64,000 nucleotides of DNA from Endozoicomonas sp. NE40 (GTDB taxonomy: Bacteria; Pseudomonadota; Gammaproteobacteria; Pseudomonadales; Endozoicomonadaceae). The stretch lies in NCBI RefSeq assembly GCF_040549045.1, contig NZ_JBEWTB010000002.1:1953501-2017500 (forward strand). The letters are read 5' to 3'. This document shows positions 18,703 to 27,741 of the stretch, in pieces (position 1 is the first letter of the stretch; each line of letters opens with the position of its first letter). Both the position numbers and the translations under genes were made by a program. Under the pieces are notes generated by a model, which was given only the letters and a program-made list of their open reading frames with translations, was not told the origin of the DNA and did no database searches.

Positions 18703-19749
18703 GTGATCGAACAATTTGTACTGGGCAATCTTAATACCGCCGTCATTGCACTTGATCAGGATTTGCGAGTCAGCTATCTCAACCATGCCGCTGAAAACCT
18801 GCTGGATATCAGTGAGCGGCGCAGTTATAGCCAGCCTGTAGAAACACTGTTAACTCAACCCAGTCTGGAAGATGACCTGAAGCGGGCGCAGTCCCAGCAA
18901 CAACAGTTCACTCGCCGTAAAGCCTGCATCAGTATTAACAACGAACCTGTCACCGTTGATTACACGGTAACACCTGTCGACTATCCGAAGATCAGTGTTC
19001 TGCTGGAAATACACCCAAGGGACCGGTTACAGCGCATTACCCGGGAAGCCTCTCTGGTCGCCAAACAGGAAACCGCCAAAAGCCTTGCCCGGGGCATGGC
19101 TCACGAAGTGAAGAATCCTCTTGGCGGGATTCGGGGCGCAGCACAACTGCTGGAACGCCAGTTAGCCGATAATGACCAGAAGGAGTTTACGACCATCATT
19201 ATCGAAGAAGTCGACCGGCTTCGTGACCTGGTTGACCAGATGCTCGGGCCTGTCAAACCGCCCAGTCTGAAAGCACTGAATGTGCATGAAGTGATTGAAA
19301 GGGTGGTACAACTGACTGAGGCGGAAACGGACGGTGCCATTCAGTTCGTCCGGGACTACGACCCCAGTATTCCTGAAATACCGGCAGACCGGGAGCGGCT
19401 GATTCAGGCCATTCTGAACCTGGTTCGCAATGCCATGCAGGCCATTGAACAGCACATGCCTTTAAGCGATGGGCAGATCACGATCCAGACCCGGATTATC
19501 CGGCAGTTCACCATCGCCAACGAATGCTGCCGTCTGGTGTGCAACATCAGCATTATCGACAACGGCCCCGGCATTCCCGAAGATATGATCGAAACCATCT
19601 TCTATCCCATGATCAGTGGCCGTGCCGAAGGCACCGGGCTGGGCCTGCCTATGTCACAGTCAATTATCAGTCAGCATAAAGGACTGATTGAGTGTGAAAG
19701 CAAGCCTGGCCGAACCTGTTTCAATGTTTATATACCGATTGCTCTCTGA
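18703..19749 (+). CDS. ntrB: Nitrogen regulation sensor histidine kinase/phosphatase NtrB
   Basis: NtrB (GlnL) phosphorylates NtrC when nitrogen is scarce and dephosphorylates it when PII binds. The 348-residue protein has no membrane segment. It has an N-terminal PAS domain (about 5-110), a dimerisation/phosphoacceptor helix with the active histidine in ARGMAHEVKNPLGGIRGA, and a catalytic domain with the N box LNLVRNAMQAIE, the G1 box IDNGPGIP and the G2 box GRAEGTGLGLPMS. The start is GTG with AGGGA seven bases upstream. The stop is 11 bp before ntrC, so the two are co-transcribed. The NtrC palindrome upstream suggests autoregulation. Confidence 0.96.
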   Translation: MIEQFVLGNLNTAVIALDQDLRVSYLNHAAENLLDISERRSYSQPVETLLTQPSLEDDLKRAQSQQQQFTRRKACISINNEPVTVDYTVTPVDYPKISVLLEIHPRDRLQRITREASLVAKQETAKSLARGMAHEVKNPLGGIRGAAQLLERQLADNDQKEFTTIIIEEVDRLRDLVDQMLGPVKPPSLKALNVHEVIERVVQLTEAETDGAIQFVRDYDPSIPEIPADRERLIQAILNLVRNAMQAIEQHMPLSDGQITIQTRIIRQFTIANECCRLVCNISIIDNGPGIPEDMIETIFYPMISGRAEGTGLGLPMSQSIISQHKGLIECESKPGRTCFNVYIPIAL

Positions 19750-19760
19750 GAGGAGAATAC

Positions 19761-21227
19761 ATGACGACCGATTCGCAAGTCTGGATTATTGATGACGACC
19801 GATCTATTCGCTGGGTTCTGGAAAAATCCCTTCAGGGTGAAGGATTAAAGGTTGAATCCTTTGATTGTGCAGATAAAGCGATAGAAGCTCTGGACAATGG
19901 CAAACCGGAAGCCATTATCAGCGATGTCCGGATGCCGGGTACCAATGGTCTGGATTTCCTGAAACAGGTACAGGACACCTATCCTGAGTTACCCGTGATC
20001 ATCATGACCGCCCATTCCGATCTCGACAGTGCAGTGGCTTCCTATCAGAGCGGTGCCTTTGACTATATGCCCAAGCCCTTTGATATTGATGATGCCATCT
20101 CCCTGACCCGGCGGGCGCTGGAACACAGCCGCCAGCAGGCACAGGAAGTCAGTACGGTTGAGCCTGTGGATAACTCCACAGAAATCATTGGTGAAGCGCC
20201 CGCCATGCAGGAAGTATTTCGTGCTATCGGGCGACTGTCTCACTCCAATATTACAGTATTGATTAATGGCGAATCCGGCACCGGCAAAGAGCTGGTTGCC
20301 CGCGCATTACACAGACACAGCCCCAGAGCCGCCAATCCATTCATTGCCCTGAACATGGCTGCGATTCCGCGAGACCTGATTGAATCGGAACTCTTTGGCC
20401 ATGAAAAAGGTGCCTTCACCGGTGCCGGTGCCATGCGCAAAGGACGCTTTGAACAGGCAGGTCATGGCACGCTGTTTCTGGATGAAATCGGCGATATGCC
20501 TGCCGACACCCAGACCCGTCTGCTCAGGGTTCTGGCTGATGGCGAGTTCTACAGAGTGGGTGGTCACACACCTGTAAAGGCTGATGTACGCATTATCGCC
20601 GCCACTCATCAGGATCTGGAAAAGCTGGTTAACGAAGGCAAGTTCCGGGAAGATTTATTCCACCGTTTAAATGTTATTCGTGTGCATCTGCCCAGACTGT
20701 GTGAACGGTCTGAAGATATTCCTGTTCTGGCACGTCACTTCCTCGACCGGGCTGCGAAAGAGCTGAATGTTGAAACCAAGATTCTTACGCCTGAAACGGA
20801 AAGCTATATCTCATTACTGCCCTGGCCCGGCAATGTCCGCCAGCTTGAAAATGCCTGCCGCTGGTTGACCGTAATGGCTTCAGGCAGGGAAGTATTGATT
20901 TCAGACCTGCCTCCAGAGCTACTTAATACAGAGTTACTTAATAAAGAGCTACTCAATAAAGAGCTGCTGGATCAGAATCAGCTTCCTCAGGCAGCACAAG
21001 CCGGTAGCTGGGAAAAACCGTTGAAACAGTGGGCAGAGAAAGAGCTGGCAATAGGTAACGCCAATATTCTGGAGAAAGCTGTACCTGCGTTTGAGCGCAT
21101 TCTTATTGAATCCGCATTACAGCACACAGGAGGGCGCAAACGGGATGCGTCTGAATTGCTGGGTTGGGGGCGAAATACCCTGACCCGGAAGATCAAAGAG
21201 CTTGGTATTGCTGACAAAGCACTTTGA
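19761..21227 (+). CDS. ntrC: Nitrogen response regulator NtrC, sigma-54 activator
   Basis: Phosphorylated NtrC binds enhancers and uses ATP hydrolysis to open sigma-54 promoters such as that of glnA here. The 488-residue protein has a receiver domain (about 5-120) with acidic pocket D11-D13, phosphorylation site D55 and the conserved Lys in MPKPFD. A central AAA+ domain shows Walker A GESGTGKE, the sigma-54-contact loop GAFTGA and Walker B TLFLDEIGD. A Fis-type helix-turn-helix closes the C-terminus (GRKRDASELLGWGRNTLTRKI). It is about 19 residues longer than the E. coli protein. Part of the difference is a Leu-rich pentapeptide repeat in the linker before the DNA-binding domain. AGGAG precedes the ATG. 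Confidence 0.97.
   Translation: MTTDSQVWIIDDDRSIRWVLEKSLQGEGLKVESFDCADKAIEALDNGKPEAIISDVRMPGTNGLDFLKQVQDTYPELPVIIMTAHSDLDSAVASYQSGAFDYMPKPFDIDDAISLTRRALEHSRQQAQEVSTVEPVDNSTEIIGEAPAMQEVFRAIGRLSHSNITVLINGESGTGKELVARALHRHSPRAANPFIALNMAAIPRDLIESELFGHEKGAFTGAGAMRKGRFEQAGHGTLFLDEIGDMPADTQTRLLRVLADGEFYRVGGHTPVKADVRIIAATHQDLEKLVNEGKFREDLFHRLNVIRVHLPRLCERSEDIPVLARHFLDRAAKELNVETKILTPETESYISLLPWPGNVRQLENACRWLTVMASGREVLISDLPPELLNTELLNKELLNKELLDQNQLPQAAQAGSWEKPLKQWAEKELAIGNANILEKAVPAFERILIESALQHTGGRKRDASELLGWGRNTLTRKIKELGIADKAL
20916..20975 (+). repeat. Four 15-bp tandem repeats inside ntrC
   Basis: Four units of the form GAGCTACTTAATAMA encode ELLNT, ELLNK, ELLNK and ELLDQ. They lie in the linker between the AAA+ and Fis domains. 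Units two and three are nearly identical, so copy number could change by slippage without breaking the frame. Confidence 0.85.
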
Positions 21228-21263
21228 TATTGAATATTCTCAAAAAGAAGATATCTTTTTGGC

Positions 21264-21410
21264 ATGTGGCAAATATTGGAACACCGCTCAGTTCCCAAAC
21301 AGCTCAAAAAGTTGCCCGTTGAGGTTCTGAAGGTAATCTACACCATTGAATCTCAACAGGTGCGGGTCAAGGTAATCAAGGTAACGCCTCATGACTACAA
21401 AAGACGATAA
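21264..21410 (+). pseudogene. Internally deleted RelE/HigB-type toxin (48 codons)
   Basis: This short frame reads MWQILEHRSVPKQLKKLPVE, then VLK joined directly to VIYTIESQQVRVKVIKVTPHDYKRR. The first half matches the start, and the second half the last strands, of the RelE-superfamily toxins that pair with antitoxins of the downstream type. The roughly 40-50 residues that normally lie between them, including most of the catalytic core, are missing without loss of frame. The stop overlaps the antitoxin start by 20 bp, as expected for a coupled operon. The product should be inactive as an mRNA interferase. Confidence 0.7.
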
Positions 21411-21672
21411 CGAATGGCAACCAGCCACAACAAACATTGAACTGACGGCAGGTGAATCGCTTCGGATTATGCGAGAACTACAGGGACTTAGCCAACAACA
21501 GCTAGCTGACCGTACTGGCATACCCCATTCCACGATAGCAGCCATTGAGAAAGATACCGCCGGCATGAACATACCTCAGGCAAAGCAGCTGGCGATTGCC
21601 CTGAGCTGTCATCCAGCCGTTCTGTGTTTCCCTGGCTGGCAGGTTACGCAAGTGAATACTCATAGCGCATAA
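21391..21672 (+). CDS. XRE-family antitoxin-like regulator
   Basis: The 93-residue protein carries a Cro/CI-type helix-turn-helix at about residues 18-70 (SLRIMRELQGLSQQQLADRTGI, then STIAAIEKD). It ends in HPAVLCFPGW, a signature I associate with antitoxins partnered with RelE/HigB-like toxins. Such proteins bind the operon promoter and neutralise the toxin. Its own toxin is internally deleted, so it probably persists as an orphan antitoxin or autoregulator. It could still protect against related toxins. A hairpin that may terminate it lies downstream. Confidence 0.88.
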   Translation: MTTKDDNEWQPATTNIELTAGESLRIMRELQGLSQQQLADRTGIPHSTIAAIEKDTAGMNIPQAKQLAIALSCHPAVLCFPGWQVTQVNTHSA

Positions 21673-21730
21673 ATCTGAATTTCTGGCATTTTTCCATTAA
21701 CATTTTTTACAACGGCCCTGATTTATAAAA

Positions 21731-21750
21731 AGAGTCAGACATCTGACTCT
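21731..21750 (+). terminator. Hairpin after the antitoxin gene
   Basis: AGAGTCAGA and TCTGACTCT are perfect inverted copies, followed by GGCTCTTTCC. The T-run is weak. The remainder of the gap to 21937 shows only a 7-bp inverted repeat (CATGATC/GATCATG, 21797-21821). Confidence 0.35.
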
Positions 21751-21937
21751 GGCTCTTTCCATACGTCCTTGTATCCATCCATTTATCCGCAGTCCTCATG
21801 ATCTAAAAACAGCTGATCATGTATCTCATTGTTTTTTAAAGAAATCCTTCACGACAACCAAAAACCTGCTGCCAGAAAGTTTCTATAATTCAATTTTCAG
21901 GGATAAATCAGATAAGTAGTTGATTAAGGAGTACCCT

Positions 21938-22186
21938 ATGAACGTTAAACGCCAAGCGAAATGGATGTCTGGCGCGGCGCTTTCCATCCTGTTTGCATTC
22001 GCAACGCCTGTACAGGCAGACACTCAAGAGAAAAAAGCCATGATACTGGCCGGGCCGATTGGCAAAAGCTCCAGTGCTTCTGCCAGAATCACACTGGTCA
22101 TTCCGCCCAGACCGGATAAAGCCAAACAATCCAGTACCAAGCAGACAGCTTCTGAAAAGCCTTCTGATAAAAACACCCAGAAATAA
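21938..22186 (+). CDS. Small secreted protein of unknown function
   Basis: The start at 21938 is supported by AAGGAG seven bases upstream; a longer frame from 21920 lacks this. The 82-residue product begins with a clear signal peptide (MNVKRQAKWMSGAALSILFAF, cleavage near VQADT). The mature part is about 53 residues, with a short hydrophobic strand (ARITLVIPPRP) and a Lys/Ser/Thr-rich tail that looks disordered. I do not recognise it. It converges on the fimbrial operon, with a shared terminator between them, so co-regulation with the pilus is not implied. Confidence 0.7.
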   Translation: MNVKRQAKWMSGAALSILFAFATPVQADTQEKKAMILAGPIGKSSSASARITLVIPPRPDKAKQSSTKQTASEKPSDKNTQK

Positions 22187-22191
22187 CATAA

Positions 22192-22225
22192 AAAGAAACC
22201 CCTGATGCAGTTCAGGGGTTTCTTT
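22192..22225. terminator. Bidirectional terminator between the small secreted protein and the fimbrial operon
   Basis: A 14-bp perfect stem (AAAGAAACCCCTGA / TCAGGGGTTTCTTT) around TGCAGT has A-rich and T-rich flanks on opposite sides. It can therefore stop transcription of both converging units. Confidence 0.85.
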
Positions 22226-22239
22226 AAGCTAACATGCCA

Positions 22240-23235
22240 TTAATCCGCCTCAATAGTAAGCGTCAGTGTATCCATATAAATATCAGCCGGTTTGACACTC
22301 AGAATACTGATCTCTGGCAACTCTATTTTTAACTGCATGTTCTCACCAGTCCCCGTCGTACAATTTTCAGTCACGTCACCACTCAGGCCATGCCGGGTAT
22401 CACCGTAACGGATCTGACGGATAGAGCTTCCGACATTGGCAAGGTAAACACTGTAATCAATAAAGTCGCCCGTGTTCTTTCCTTTCAGTTCAAACACTTC
22501 ATTCTGCGTGGTAGGCGTTATCTTGAAGTCGCCTCCCCCCTGCACATGGGCGCAAAACGTCTGATAGTGGCTCCTGTTAAACCCATCAGCCAGAAATGTC
22601 CCGAAAGAGGCATTTTCCAAACCACTTATCTTGACTTTAGGACGTATGATGACCCCTATTTCAATGTAAAAGTTATTGTATTCCTCATCATCTGCACGGC
22701 CTTTTATCCACAGCCAGAAGGCGTGTTCACCAGCTTCCAGTTTATTTATATAATTGTCATGAAAGGTCAAATGTAAGTTGGTGGTATAGTAAGTATCTGG
22801 CTTTCCATCATCATCGCCACCAGAAATACTGTCTCCAGTAGCCCACTGCGGCCGTGTTCTGGGGGAAGACATTTCAATATTGTAAAAAGTTTCATCAACC
22901 TTGCTATAACCGGAACTGGGAGAATAGTAATACAGCGACTCCCGTTTCAATTTCCACTCTTCACTGTCATCACCATCATAGGCACGAAACTTGAAATTGA
23001 TTAAGATAGGGTCACTGCCTTTCTCTATCTCAAATTTCCCCAGAAAGTCGCTTTTATGTTTTTCATTGCCTTCGCATACCCCGCCACCTAAATCAGTGAA
23101 GCAAAACACTTCGTCATCAGAGTAAGCAAATGGAGGAAAAACGGTCAGAGAACACACCAACATGCACAAAAAAGCAGGCCACTGCCGTAGTTTGGTGAGC
23201 TTGACAGGTAACTGGATAGTGCGGAAGTACTTCAT
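22240..23235 (-). CDS. Fimbrial subunit or tip-adhesin-like secreted protein
   Basis: The 331-residue product has a signal peptide (hydrophobic core AFLCMLVCSLTVFPPFAYS) and two parts. An N-terminal region of about 170 residues, rich in Asp, Tyr and Gly, may be the exposed adhesive domain. A C-terminal region of about 130 residues resembles the pilin-like domain of the other three subunits in the operon, starting VKISGLENASFG and ending YMDTLTLTIEAD, with the conserved FC and NC cysteines. It is paralogous to the 368-residue protein encoded upstream of the usher. It is the last gene of the operon, about 70 bp after the chaperone. Tip adhesin is an inference from layout and size. Confidence 0.75.
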   Translation of the reverse strand: MKYFRTIQLPVKLTKLRQWPAFLCMLVCSLTVFPPFAYSDDEVFCFTDLGGGVCEGNEKHKSDFLGKFEIEKGSDPILINFKFRAYDGDDSEEWKLKRESLYYYSPSSGYSKVDETFYNIEMSSPRTRPQWATGDSISGGDDDGKPDTYYTTNLHLTFHDNYINKLEAGEHAFWLWIKGRADDEEYNNFYIEIGVIIRPKVKISGLENASFGTFLADGFNRSHYQTFCAHVQGGGDFKITPTTQNEVFELKGKNTGDFIDYSVYLANVGSSIRQIRYGDTRHGLSGDVTENCTTGTGENMQLKIELPEISILSVKPADIYMDTLTLTIEAD

Positions 23236-23305
23236 CTTTACAGCTTTGTTTTGACTTTAAACGTTAAAGCCTGAACCCGATTCTTCCCTGACCCTTATTG
23301 TTTCC

Positions 23306-24028
23306 TTAGAGGCTAAACTCCTGACGCTGCTCACGGGTTCCGTCAAACATCCCGAAACGAACCAGCTCTCCCTTGCCCGGCAGGTCCAGAGTTAAACTCT
23401 GTCCGGCATAAATACGACCACCAGAGGTTATCTCAACACAATCACCTTCCTGTTCTGCTCCTGAGCACTGTTCACCGTTACGAAGAATGACATTACTGTT
23501 GCCTTTATTGGTAAACGTCACCTTGTTGCCATCCCGCTTAGCGGTTACTTCATAGACCGGGTTTTCAGGGCGTACAAAAATCAAAGCCTGATAAGCAATC
23601 AGTAATTGAATAGCGTTCTGGTTGGCTTCTACATCCCCCGTTACGGGGCGAAAAGTAATCCGGTAAACATCTTCTGTGTCTTTAGGTGTTTCCAGGTTCA
23701 CCAGCCGGACAGTTCTGCGCCCTCTCGGGGCAACGATAGACTTCTGCGGCGTTGCCAGCAGTTTCATGTCATCCGGGTTAGTAATTCTGATACGTTCTTC
23801 ATTCTCAGCGCCGGGGTTAACCACCTTATAGATCTCTGTTTGCAGAAACAGATTATCGTCGCTAACGTTAGTCACCCGAATATCCTGCCTTGGCTGATTG
23901 CCCGGCTCAAAATAAACGATCATCCGATCCAGCAACATGTTGCCGCTGGCAAAAGGAGCAGCCAGCATAGCGGTGAAAAAAGTGGTAAAAAAGGCAACCA
24001 CCAGCCTTGTTTTTTTTCTTACTTCCAC
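23306..24028 (-). CDS. Periplasmic pilus chaperone (PapD-like, alternative class)
   Basis: The chaperone holds subunits in the periplasm by donating a strand and delivers them to the usher. The 240-residue product has a signal peptide (VVAFFTTFFTAMLAAPFASG), then an Ig-like domain with VYFEPGNQPRQDIRVTN and the PapD-like block IVAPRGRRTVRLVNL, where the basic residue that anchors the subunit C-terminus lies. A second domain contains NKGNSNVILRNGEQC. It starts with GTG, with AGGA about eight bases upstream. It follows the usher by 30 bp. The sequence resembles the EcpB/EcpE or CFA/I type more than classical FimC. Confidence 0.88.
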   Translation of the reverse strand: MEVRKKTRLVVAFFTTFFTAMLAAPFASGNMLLDRMIVYFEPGNQPRQDIRVTNVSDDNLFLQTEIYKVVNPGAENEERIRITNPDDMKLLATPQKSIVAPRGRRTVRLVNLETPKDTEDVYRITFRPVTGDVEANQNAIQLLIAYQALIFVRPENPVYEVTAKRDGNKVTFTNKGNSNVILRNGEQCSGAEQEGDCVEITSGGRIYAGQSLTLDLPGKGELVRFGMFDGTREQRQEFSL

Positions 24029-24058
24029 GACATCATCCTGACGGTTAGTTATTGTATT

Positions 24059-26545
24059 TTAAATATTGGATGCCTCGGCCTGATTATGAACGTCTGAGTA
24101 ATTACAGACAACCTGCCCAAGGTTAATAAAGTCATCTTTCTTATCGTCAATATCCAGCTCGACCAGACACTGTTTGCCGCCTTTCATAAAAATTAACTGT
24201 TCACTGTCGTCAGTAACCTCGGCCTGAAACATACCAAATTCATCACTGACCGCCAGACCCACACCGCCCTGAACACTGGCATTAACCAGCCAGTCACCAC
24301 CAGCAGCCCGCACTCTGCCGTATAACACCCGGACACTGTTAACGTTGTAATCCAGGTCCATCACATTACCGGGGTACAGGGTGACTTCGTATTCTTTTTC
24401 ATCAAATGCGAAAATACTGCTCCCTGCTGGTCGGATACTGACCTTATAGGTTCTGAACGGACTCAGATGAATGATCGACGCTTTTCCTCCCAGTGCATAG
24501 CCCCGTCGCTGGTTATCCACATAGACATCAAACTGGTCACCCAGGGATGCACCATCAACCGTTACGACCACCGCTGAACGGGACTGGGACTCGCCACCAA
24601 AGGCAAACACGTTATTGTTTGCCATAAAGCTGCTACTCAGGCTGGCTGAGTAGCCGGTCGTGGTGTTGGTGTCGGTTTCTGCATGGTTAACATTCAGATT
24701 CGCTGTCCCCCAGGTCGATGCAAACCGACTGGTAAGCCCTGCGGAGGTTCGGCCCGGTGCTTTTTCTGCCCTGAGGGTACTGCGGACACTGCCGGCAAAG
24801 GTATCTTTGTCATTGTAAGTGGCGGACACCTGCAACTGCTCTGTTCGGTCACTCTCACCAGCAGCGGTTTTGTCATAACGGGCCTGAGGGTTTGCACGGA
24901 AAGTCCATTTATCTTTTGAACGACTCAGGTCTAGTGAAATCAGACCGCTGATCTGCCCCTCATCCGTCCATGATGTATCAAAACGCATAGACACTGAGTA
25001 AAGCCCGTCACGGTAAAGCGTTCTGCTGTAACCGACACTTTGTCGTGTTTGCCGGTCAGTCTGACTACCATCCAGAGAGTTGCTCTCACTTTCACTGTAA
25101 CGGTAGCTGCCGTTACCGCCCAGAATCGGATAGTTCATGGAAACACTGCTTTGTCGAAATTCATTGCCCAGCAGGTCAAACTCCGTTGCGGGTCGAATGT
25201 TATTCCGCCATAGCTGAAGATAACTGCCGCTTATATTAAAGTTGCCGTAGCGATAACGTGCATCCAGTTTGCCGCCGTAATCGCCCTCATCGGACAGCAT
25301 AAAGGAAGGTGCCAGCTCGTAATTACGACCGATTTTGAAAAACGACGCTTCCCCCAGGCTCTGCCCTTCGGTGGCTGCCAGCGCAAAAGAGCCGGATAAG
25401 GTATCTGCCAGGCGCAGATTGACACCACCGCGAACCAGAACATCGTCCAGCACCTCAGGCAGTATTTTCTCTGCCGAAGACTGGGAAGCCCGCCCGCCTT
25501 CGAGAAAATATTCTTTTTCGCCAATGGGCGCTAAACGGGTTTGTCTTGCAAAGAACCGGGTTTCGGTACGAATCAGATTGCCTGCCTCATCGAGCAGGCG
25601 TATGGTCAGATCGTAAGCACCACTGGGAAAGTTGGTGGTATCCAGCTCCTGATTACCCGCTTCTACCAAACCACTGCTGATCAGACGCTCTTCATAAATA
25701 ATTTCATAACGTCCCTGAACCGGCATAAAGATTTCCAGTGGCGTACCCTGGGTAAATGAACGGTCGGTTCGGGTGTTAAATGAACTGGCTATTCTGGCGC
25801 CCCATAAACGACGACTGGCGCTAAAGTTCAAACCAAACCCTGTGGTATTGACCAGCCCTGCCTGCCACAGGCGACCTTCGTAATCCCGTTCAAACAACAG
25901 GGTGTTAACGCTGACGTCCTGATCCCTTGAGAAATCCCAGTTCGCCTGAAGACTGCTCTCTTCAAACGACATAAAACTACTGCCAAACACGGTGTAGTTT
26001 TCCTGTGAATTACCGTCATTGAAGTTACCGGAGATATTAGCCGACAGGTTTTGGATAACAGCAACGCCCGCTTCAGAACCTGGCAGAAAGCGGCTTTTGT
26101 CCAAAGCCTGAACGGTCAGCAGGCTGGGGTGAATAAACAGGTCGGCTTTAAAATTATCCGCATTAAAAATAACCCCTGCCACGTCCGGATCGATAATACC
26201 GCACCCCTGACTCCTGTTGCTGTAACAGATAGCTTCGGCGTGGCTGTCCAGCTCTCCTTCCAGAGCCTGAATTACTGGAAACGCGTCCAGAACGGCGGGA
26301 ATTTGCCGAACCAGTTTTTCCGGGTCTTCGAATTCAATAGAGTTGGTAGTGAATACCGCTGACATGGTGGTGACAAAACGACCACCGAAATAGACGTCGA
26401 CCATGCTTTGCTGGGGGGCGAGGAGGTCTTCGAAACCTGCGGGGACGCTCACTTGAGAGATAATCAGAGGTTTTTGAGCATACACAAAACTTGCGAAAAT
26501 GGGTGCAAACGTCAGGCATGCTATTTTTACTGTTTTTTTTATCAT
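24059..26545 (-). CDS. Outer-membrane usher, CFA/I (CS1)/ECP class
   Basis: The usher is the outer-membrane pore that orders and exports pilus subunits. The 828-residue product has a signal peptide (IACLTFAPIFASFVYA). It has an early domain with two cysteines (CYSNRSQGCG), a long beta-barrel region of alternating polar and aromatic strands, and a C-terminal domain with YEVTLYPGNVMDLDYNV, YGRVRAAGGDWLVNASV and GKQCLVEL. The blocks around FERDYEGR, TPLEIFMPVQGRYEI and LYPGNV match the layout I know from EcpC/CfaC-type ushers, not FimD. It lies between the tip-like and chaperone genes on the same strand. Confidence 0.9.
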   Translation of the reverse strand: MIKKTVKIACLTFAPIFASFVYAQKPLIISQVSVPAGFEDLLAPQQSMVDVYFGGRFVTTMSAVFTTNSIEFEDPEKLVRQIPAVLDAFPVIQALEGELDSHAEAICYSNRSQGCGIIDPDVAGVIFNADNFKADLFIHPSLLTVQALDKSRFLPGSEAGVAVIQNLSANISGNFNDGNSQENYTVFGSSFMSFEESSLQANWDFSRDQDVSVNTLLFERDYEGRLWQAGLVNTTGFGLNFSASRRLWGARIASSFNTRTDRSFTQGTPLEIFMPVQGRYEIIYEERLISSGLVEAGNQELDTTNFPSGAYDLTIRLLDEAGNLIRTETRFFARQTRLAPIGEKEYFLEGGRASQSSAEKILPEVLDDVLVRGGVNLRLADTLSGSFALAATEGQSLGEASFFKIGRNYELAPSFMLSDEGDYGGKLDARYRYGNFNISGSYLQLWRNNIRPATEFDLLGNEFRQSSVSMNYPILGGNGSYRYSESESNSLDGSQTDRQTRQSVGYSRTLYRDGLYSVSMRFDTSWTDEGQISGLISLDLSRSKDKWTFRANPQARYDKTAAGESDRTEQLQVSATYNDKDTFAGSVRSTLRAEKAPGRTSAGLTSRFASTWGTANLNVNHAETDTNTTTGYSASLSSSFMANNNVFAFGGESQSRSAVVVTVDGASLGDQFDVYVDNQRRGYALGGKASIIHLSPFRTYKVSIRPAGSSIFAFDEKEYEVTLYPGNVMDLDYNVNSVRVLYGRVRAAGGDWLVNASVQGGVGLAVSDEFGMFQAEVTDDSEQLIFMKGGKQCLVELDIDDKKDDFINLGQVVCNYSDVHNQAEASNI

Positions 26546-26594
26546 TTTCGCCTGCTTTACTGTCTATCCATTCTGCAGGATGTGATTTTTTCTC

Positions 26595-27701
26595 TTATTT
26601 GGCTTCGACAACCAATGTCAGAGTGTCGGTGTAATTACCTGCCGGTTTCTGACTCAACTGCTGAAAAGTAGCATTCAGTCTTATCGCCAGTGTCATATTG
26701 GTGTTACCAAGACCGCCACAATAATCCTCCTCATGACCGACAAAGGTTTCATCTTCCGTTTGGCTGTTCATTTCCAATAGGGAGCGTTCTGGAACATCAT
26801 TACCTACACCAAACATGGGAAGGTACGGAATAGTGCTTTTTTGATTATTTGCAGTGCTGCTCAATTCAAAATTACTAGTACGCTTATCACCACCTTCTGC
26901 TCGAATCGTAAACAGACCATCCCCAGAGGCATGGATACAAAAGTTCTTTGAGTCATAAGGCAAATGACCCGGAAACAAACCAAGTGAATAATCATCTAAG
27001 CCAGATATACGAACTTGCTTATTACCAGAGGCAGTAATATTAAAGTTGTAATACAAATACTTTACGGACTTCTCGTCAGAGTCGTAACCCTTAAGCACAA
27101 CAGTAAAGACATGTTCTCCTGCCGAAAGACTCTTCAGAACCCTTTCCTTAATAGTCAAATTAAGAAACATATCACCTGACATACCATTTGGGTTTAAATC
27201 TTCAGCATCACCATTTATTTCATTATCAATGGGCCATTGAAAGTTATTATTATCATGACCAAATTCTGGAATGCTGAACTCAGTATTGAGAACATAATGG
27301 TTACCATCATTAAAGTCGCCTTTTTCTACAGGGATACCATCTTTTTGAAACTCGACGAAGTCAAGCTTCCAACCTACATCGCAATTGTTATTGCTATTGC
27401 TATGGCAGCCAGAACGAAACTGAAATCGTGGAGATGACCGAAAAGACTGATCACCATTTATAGGATAAGAAACATCTGCCTCGACACTGTCATCATAACG
27501 ATCAAGATCTTTGTTAGGAAAATTACAAGTATTTTCACCAGCCACAGCCCAACAAAAACCCGGCTCTCCGCCTCCTGAAAATGACAAAGAAGGAAGCAGC
27601 AACAGAATAAAATAACAAAACCTCAAATTATAGAACCATGCAAAGATGGTCACTCGCTTGAGAGTGTTTTGGGTTTTATTGCACTGGTTGTTTAACTTCA
27701 T
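26595..27701 (-). CDS. Fimbrial subunit or tip-adhesin-like secreted protein, paralogue of the distal gene
   Basis: The 368-residue protein has a signal peptide whose core (FCYFILLLLPSLSFSGGG) is preceded by an unusually long N-region, so a later start is possible. An Asn/Asp-rich N-terminal domain is followed by a pilin-like C-terminal domain opening VRISGLDDYSLG and closing YTDTLTLVVEAK, with conserved FC and YC cysteines. The same order occurs in the 331-residue protein at the operon end, so they are likely duplicates with diverged N-terminal heads. The gap of 49 bp to the usher supports co-transcription. Confidence 0.75.
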   Translation of the reverse strand: MKLNNQCNKTQNTLKRVTIFAWFYNLRFCYFILLLLPSLSFSGGGEPGFCWAVAGENTCNFPNKDLDRYDDSVEADVSYPINGDQSFRSSPRFQFRSGCHSNSNNNCDVGWKLDFVEFQKDGIPVEKGDFNDGNHYVLNTEFSIPEFGHDNNNFQWPIDNEINGDAEDLNPNGMSGDMFLNLTIKERVLKSLSAGEHVFTVVLKGYDSDEKSVKYLYYNFNITASGNKQVRISGLDDYSLGLFPGHLPYDSKNFCIHASGDGLFTIRAEGGDKRTSNFELSSTANNQKSTIPYLPMFGVGNDVPERSLLEMNSQTEDETFVGHEEDYCGGLGNTNMTLAIRLNATFQQLSQKPAGNYTDTLTLVVEAK

Positions 27702-27741
27702 GCCAGAAACCTGGAGTGGCTTAGATGCTTGTTTTTATGTT

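Noticed and set aside
21920..21937. Earlier start of the small secreted protein
   Set aside because: No ribosome site there; AAGGAG points to the start at 21938 and a clean signal peptide.
24694..24897. Small frames inside the usher gene on both strands
   Set aside because: Overlap shadows of the usher; no independent signals.
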